Assembly: GCF_963678635.1 (NCBI RefSeq)
Contig: NC_087062.1
Location: 69,350,223-69,414,222 of the forward strand
Source: Symsagittifera roscoffensis
Lineage: Eukaryota; Xenacoelomorpha; Acoela; Convolutidae
DNA: 64,000 bases
Direction: 5' to 3'
The notes beneath the pieces were generated by a model that ran no database searches, was not told where the DNA came from, and was given only the letters and a program-made list of their open reading frames with translations. Shown here piece by piece: positions 62,251 through 64,000 of this stretch. A program made the translations under genes and the position numbers. Positions within the stretch are counted from its first letter, which is position 1. Every line of letters begins with the position of its first letter.

Positions 62251-64000
62251 TAAATTGCGCTCAATCCGGAAGGGTCAGCTGATTTGCGCTCAATTCGGAA
62301 GGGTCTTGGGTGAGGACCGATCCGGCAAGCAGTACAAGGAGCAACAAGAAGGGGCTCAACGACAACAACAATCGACTGTTGGGTATCGTTAACAAGTTTT
62401 GTATCCCTTTTGGTACAAAAAGTAAGATAGTAATCTGTGGGGGGCTCGACAGTGCTGCACTGTAGTGACCCTTCACCGAACTGCGAATATCCGAGTTAAG
62501 CACCTTAATTCGGATAGTAAGGAAACCCGGAGGGGTATAGTATTACTGATATTATTATTTATATAGCCTATATTAATAGTCTTATATCATTTTTCAGTGA
62601 AAAACAACGAAAACAGACCGGTTTTTAGGGTCAAAATAGCGATATTTTGATCCCCCCACAAGTCGCGATTTTTGAGATATCGATATTTTTTGAAACAGAA
62701 AAAAGCGCTAAGTTAGTGTGTTACATCGTAACTGCACTACCATAATAGATAGAACCGGTTAAGTTAAGTTCGAAGGTGGTTGGAACTATTTTGGTACCGA
62801 AAACTGAAATTTCGTGATTTTTGAGAAAACAGAACACTATAAATTTAGAAAATTTTTTGAAATTTTTGAGTTACGACAGTAAAAATAGTTGTTCGGACAA
62901 CGTCCACTAGTGAATCCACAAGTTTTAAAACCCGCTACCCGAAAGCATTCCGGGTTGCAGAGAAATCGGACATAACGTGTTTGATTTGGTGGATTCATCA
63001 ATCCGGAGGGGTCCAGGTAGCATAGTTTTTCGCAAATTTTTTCTGCTAAAGCGTTTTAGATCGGGTCTTTTGCATTGAACTAGAAGAGTATAGGCCTTCT
63101 GAGCTCGGATCAATAATTTTTAGGTCGAAAGGAACAGAATTGCGGAAAAAGTTAGGCGGAACCTATAAGAGAGAAAAATTTTTGAGTTTGGAAAAAAGAC
63201 GTTTTGGTTAATAACTTTGGAACTACTGAGCATATCGTGTTGATCTTGGTACCAATAGATCAGAAATTAGCTGAGCTTACTGATAGGGTCAGAAATTTTT
63301 TGGAAAAGTAAGCGTGAAAATTTTTTGAGATTGCAAATTACACAAATCCGGAGGGGTACACCCTTCACGTTTTATAAATTTTTCTGAAAAACCCTTAGAC
63401 CCCTACCAAAAGGTAACAGCGGTTGAATAAAGTAACTTTAGGCCAGTCTAGACCAAAAGGGAGGGCTAAAGGCACAGCAAAAGTTTAATCGAGCCGAAGT
63501 GAGGCCAGCGATAAGACCCTTCTTCGTTAGCGTGAATTGTCAAATAAGAAGCTTAACTTCAATCCGGAAGGGTCTAGGAAGGTAGCACATACCCTTCCCA
63601 GTTAATTGATAGAGCATAATTGCATCGGAGAACGTATCCGGAAGGGTATAGGTTCAAAAAAGGAAATCTCCGAAAAACCCCTTTTACAAAACCGGAGGGC
63701 TCCCAATCCGGAGGGGTCAAAGATTTTTCAAATTAGGAGGGGTCCGAATCCGGAGGGGTCTTATAGTTGCTAATTCGGAGGGGTCCAAATCCGGAGGGGT
63801 CTTGTATCAACCAACACAGAGGGGTCCAAATCCGGAGGGGTCTAGATTCTATTAATCCGGAAGGGTCCTATTTGTGCCAATCCGGAGGCGTATTATTTTA
63901 TTAAGGACTTAGGTAGACGAAAGAAAGACTAAAAAGTGAGAGGTATTAGGTTATTAGCACACAGGCTAGGTATCAGTGACTGCACTGGTAACTTGCCTTT
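62251..64000 (+). repeat. Array of AATCCGGARGGGTC motifs
   Basis: At least 16 copies or near-copies lie on the plus strand: 62263, 62292, 62525, 62999, 63345, 63561, 63636, 63691, 63704, 63731, 63747, 63772, 63787, 63814, 63828, 63854 and 63879 (starts approximate). Spacing shrinks to 13-42 bases in the last 200 bases. Sequence between them is not repeated, so it is not a simple satellite. No ORF is supported; a 80-codon minus frame (62503-62261) contains a hydrophobic run but starts without ATG. The array may continue beyond the window. Confidence 0.65.

Noticed and set aside
62261-62503. Minus-strand frame with a Leu-rich signal-like run
   Set aside because: It lacks an ATG at the start, ends after 14 further residues and overlaps the motif array.
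62251-64000. CRISPR array
   Set aside because: The repeat is too short, spacing is irregular, and the genome is eukaryotic.

Overview
The window is animal (metazoan) nuclear DNA. It has GT-AG introns, a modular extracellular gene whose domains each sit on their own phase-1 exon, AT-rich introns of up to 9 kb, and many retrotransposons and foldback elements. Nothing seen fixes the phylum. A marine invertebrate, possibly a tunicate, would fit, but that is a guess. Region 1 (1-15241, + strand) is most of an unusually large Ty3/Gypsy-type LTR retroelement that enters from the left edge. It has gag with a CCHC knuckle, protease, reverse transcriptase, RNase H and integrase with a GPY/F-like tail. 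A proline/serine-rich ORF without an ATG, an 871-codon envelope-like glycoprotein and a further ORF overlapping it by ATGA follow. A 1.6 kb non-coding tail leads to a 3' LTR, and a solo relative of that LTR lies at 25334-25702. The element carries in-frame stops (TAA in gag, TGA in pol, TAG in the last ORF) and a probable frameshift in the pol tail, yet the frames are otherwise long and open. Region 2 (15391-16560) is GC-richer and holds a broken, unidentified coding region on the minus strand. Region 3 (18866-57733, + strand) is the internal part of one large gene. Fourteen exons encode about 1380 residues of fibronectin-III-like domains. Every exon is a multiple of three bases, is bounded by phase-1 introns, and almost all end in a Cys-Thr/Ser motif. 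Neither the first nor the last exon was found. The introns hold a mariner-type foldback MITE, a second MITE, a tandem 162-bp repeat, a decayed LINE (minus), three copies of an approximately 0.9-kb TIR element filled with ATTATAATCGATTATAAT-like words, a cluster of near-perfect hairpins, and a decayed Ty3/Gypsy element with both LTRs (48808-54745, minus). Region 4 (about 58240-60758, minus strand) is a remnant of a second env-bearing element. It keeps the env C-terminus, a following ORF and a coiled-coil tail reachable by a -1 shift on a run of seven A, with a TATA box and AATAAA in its LTR-like end. Its layout echoes region 1. Region 5 (about 60760-64000) has no convincing gene. It carries at least 16 same-strand copies of AATCCGGARGGGTC, packed most densely at the right edge. 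The most novel items are the five-frame env-bearing retroelement family (regions 1 and 4) and the unexplained motif array (region 5).
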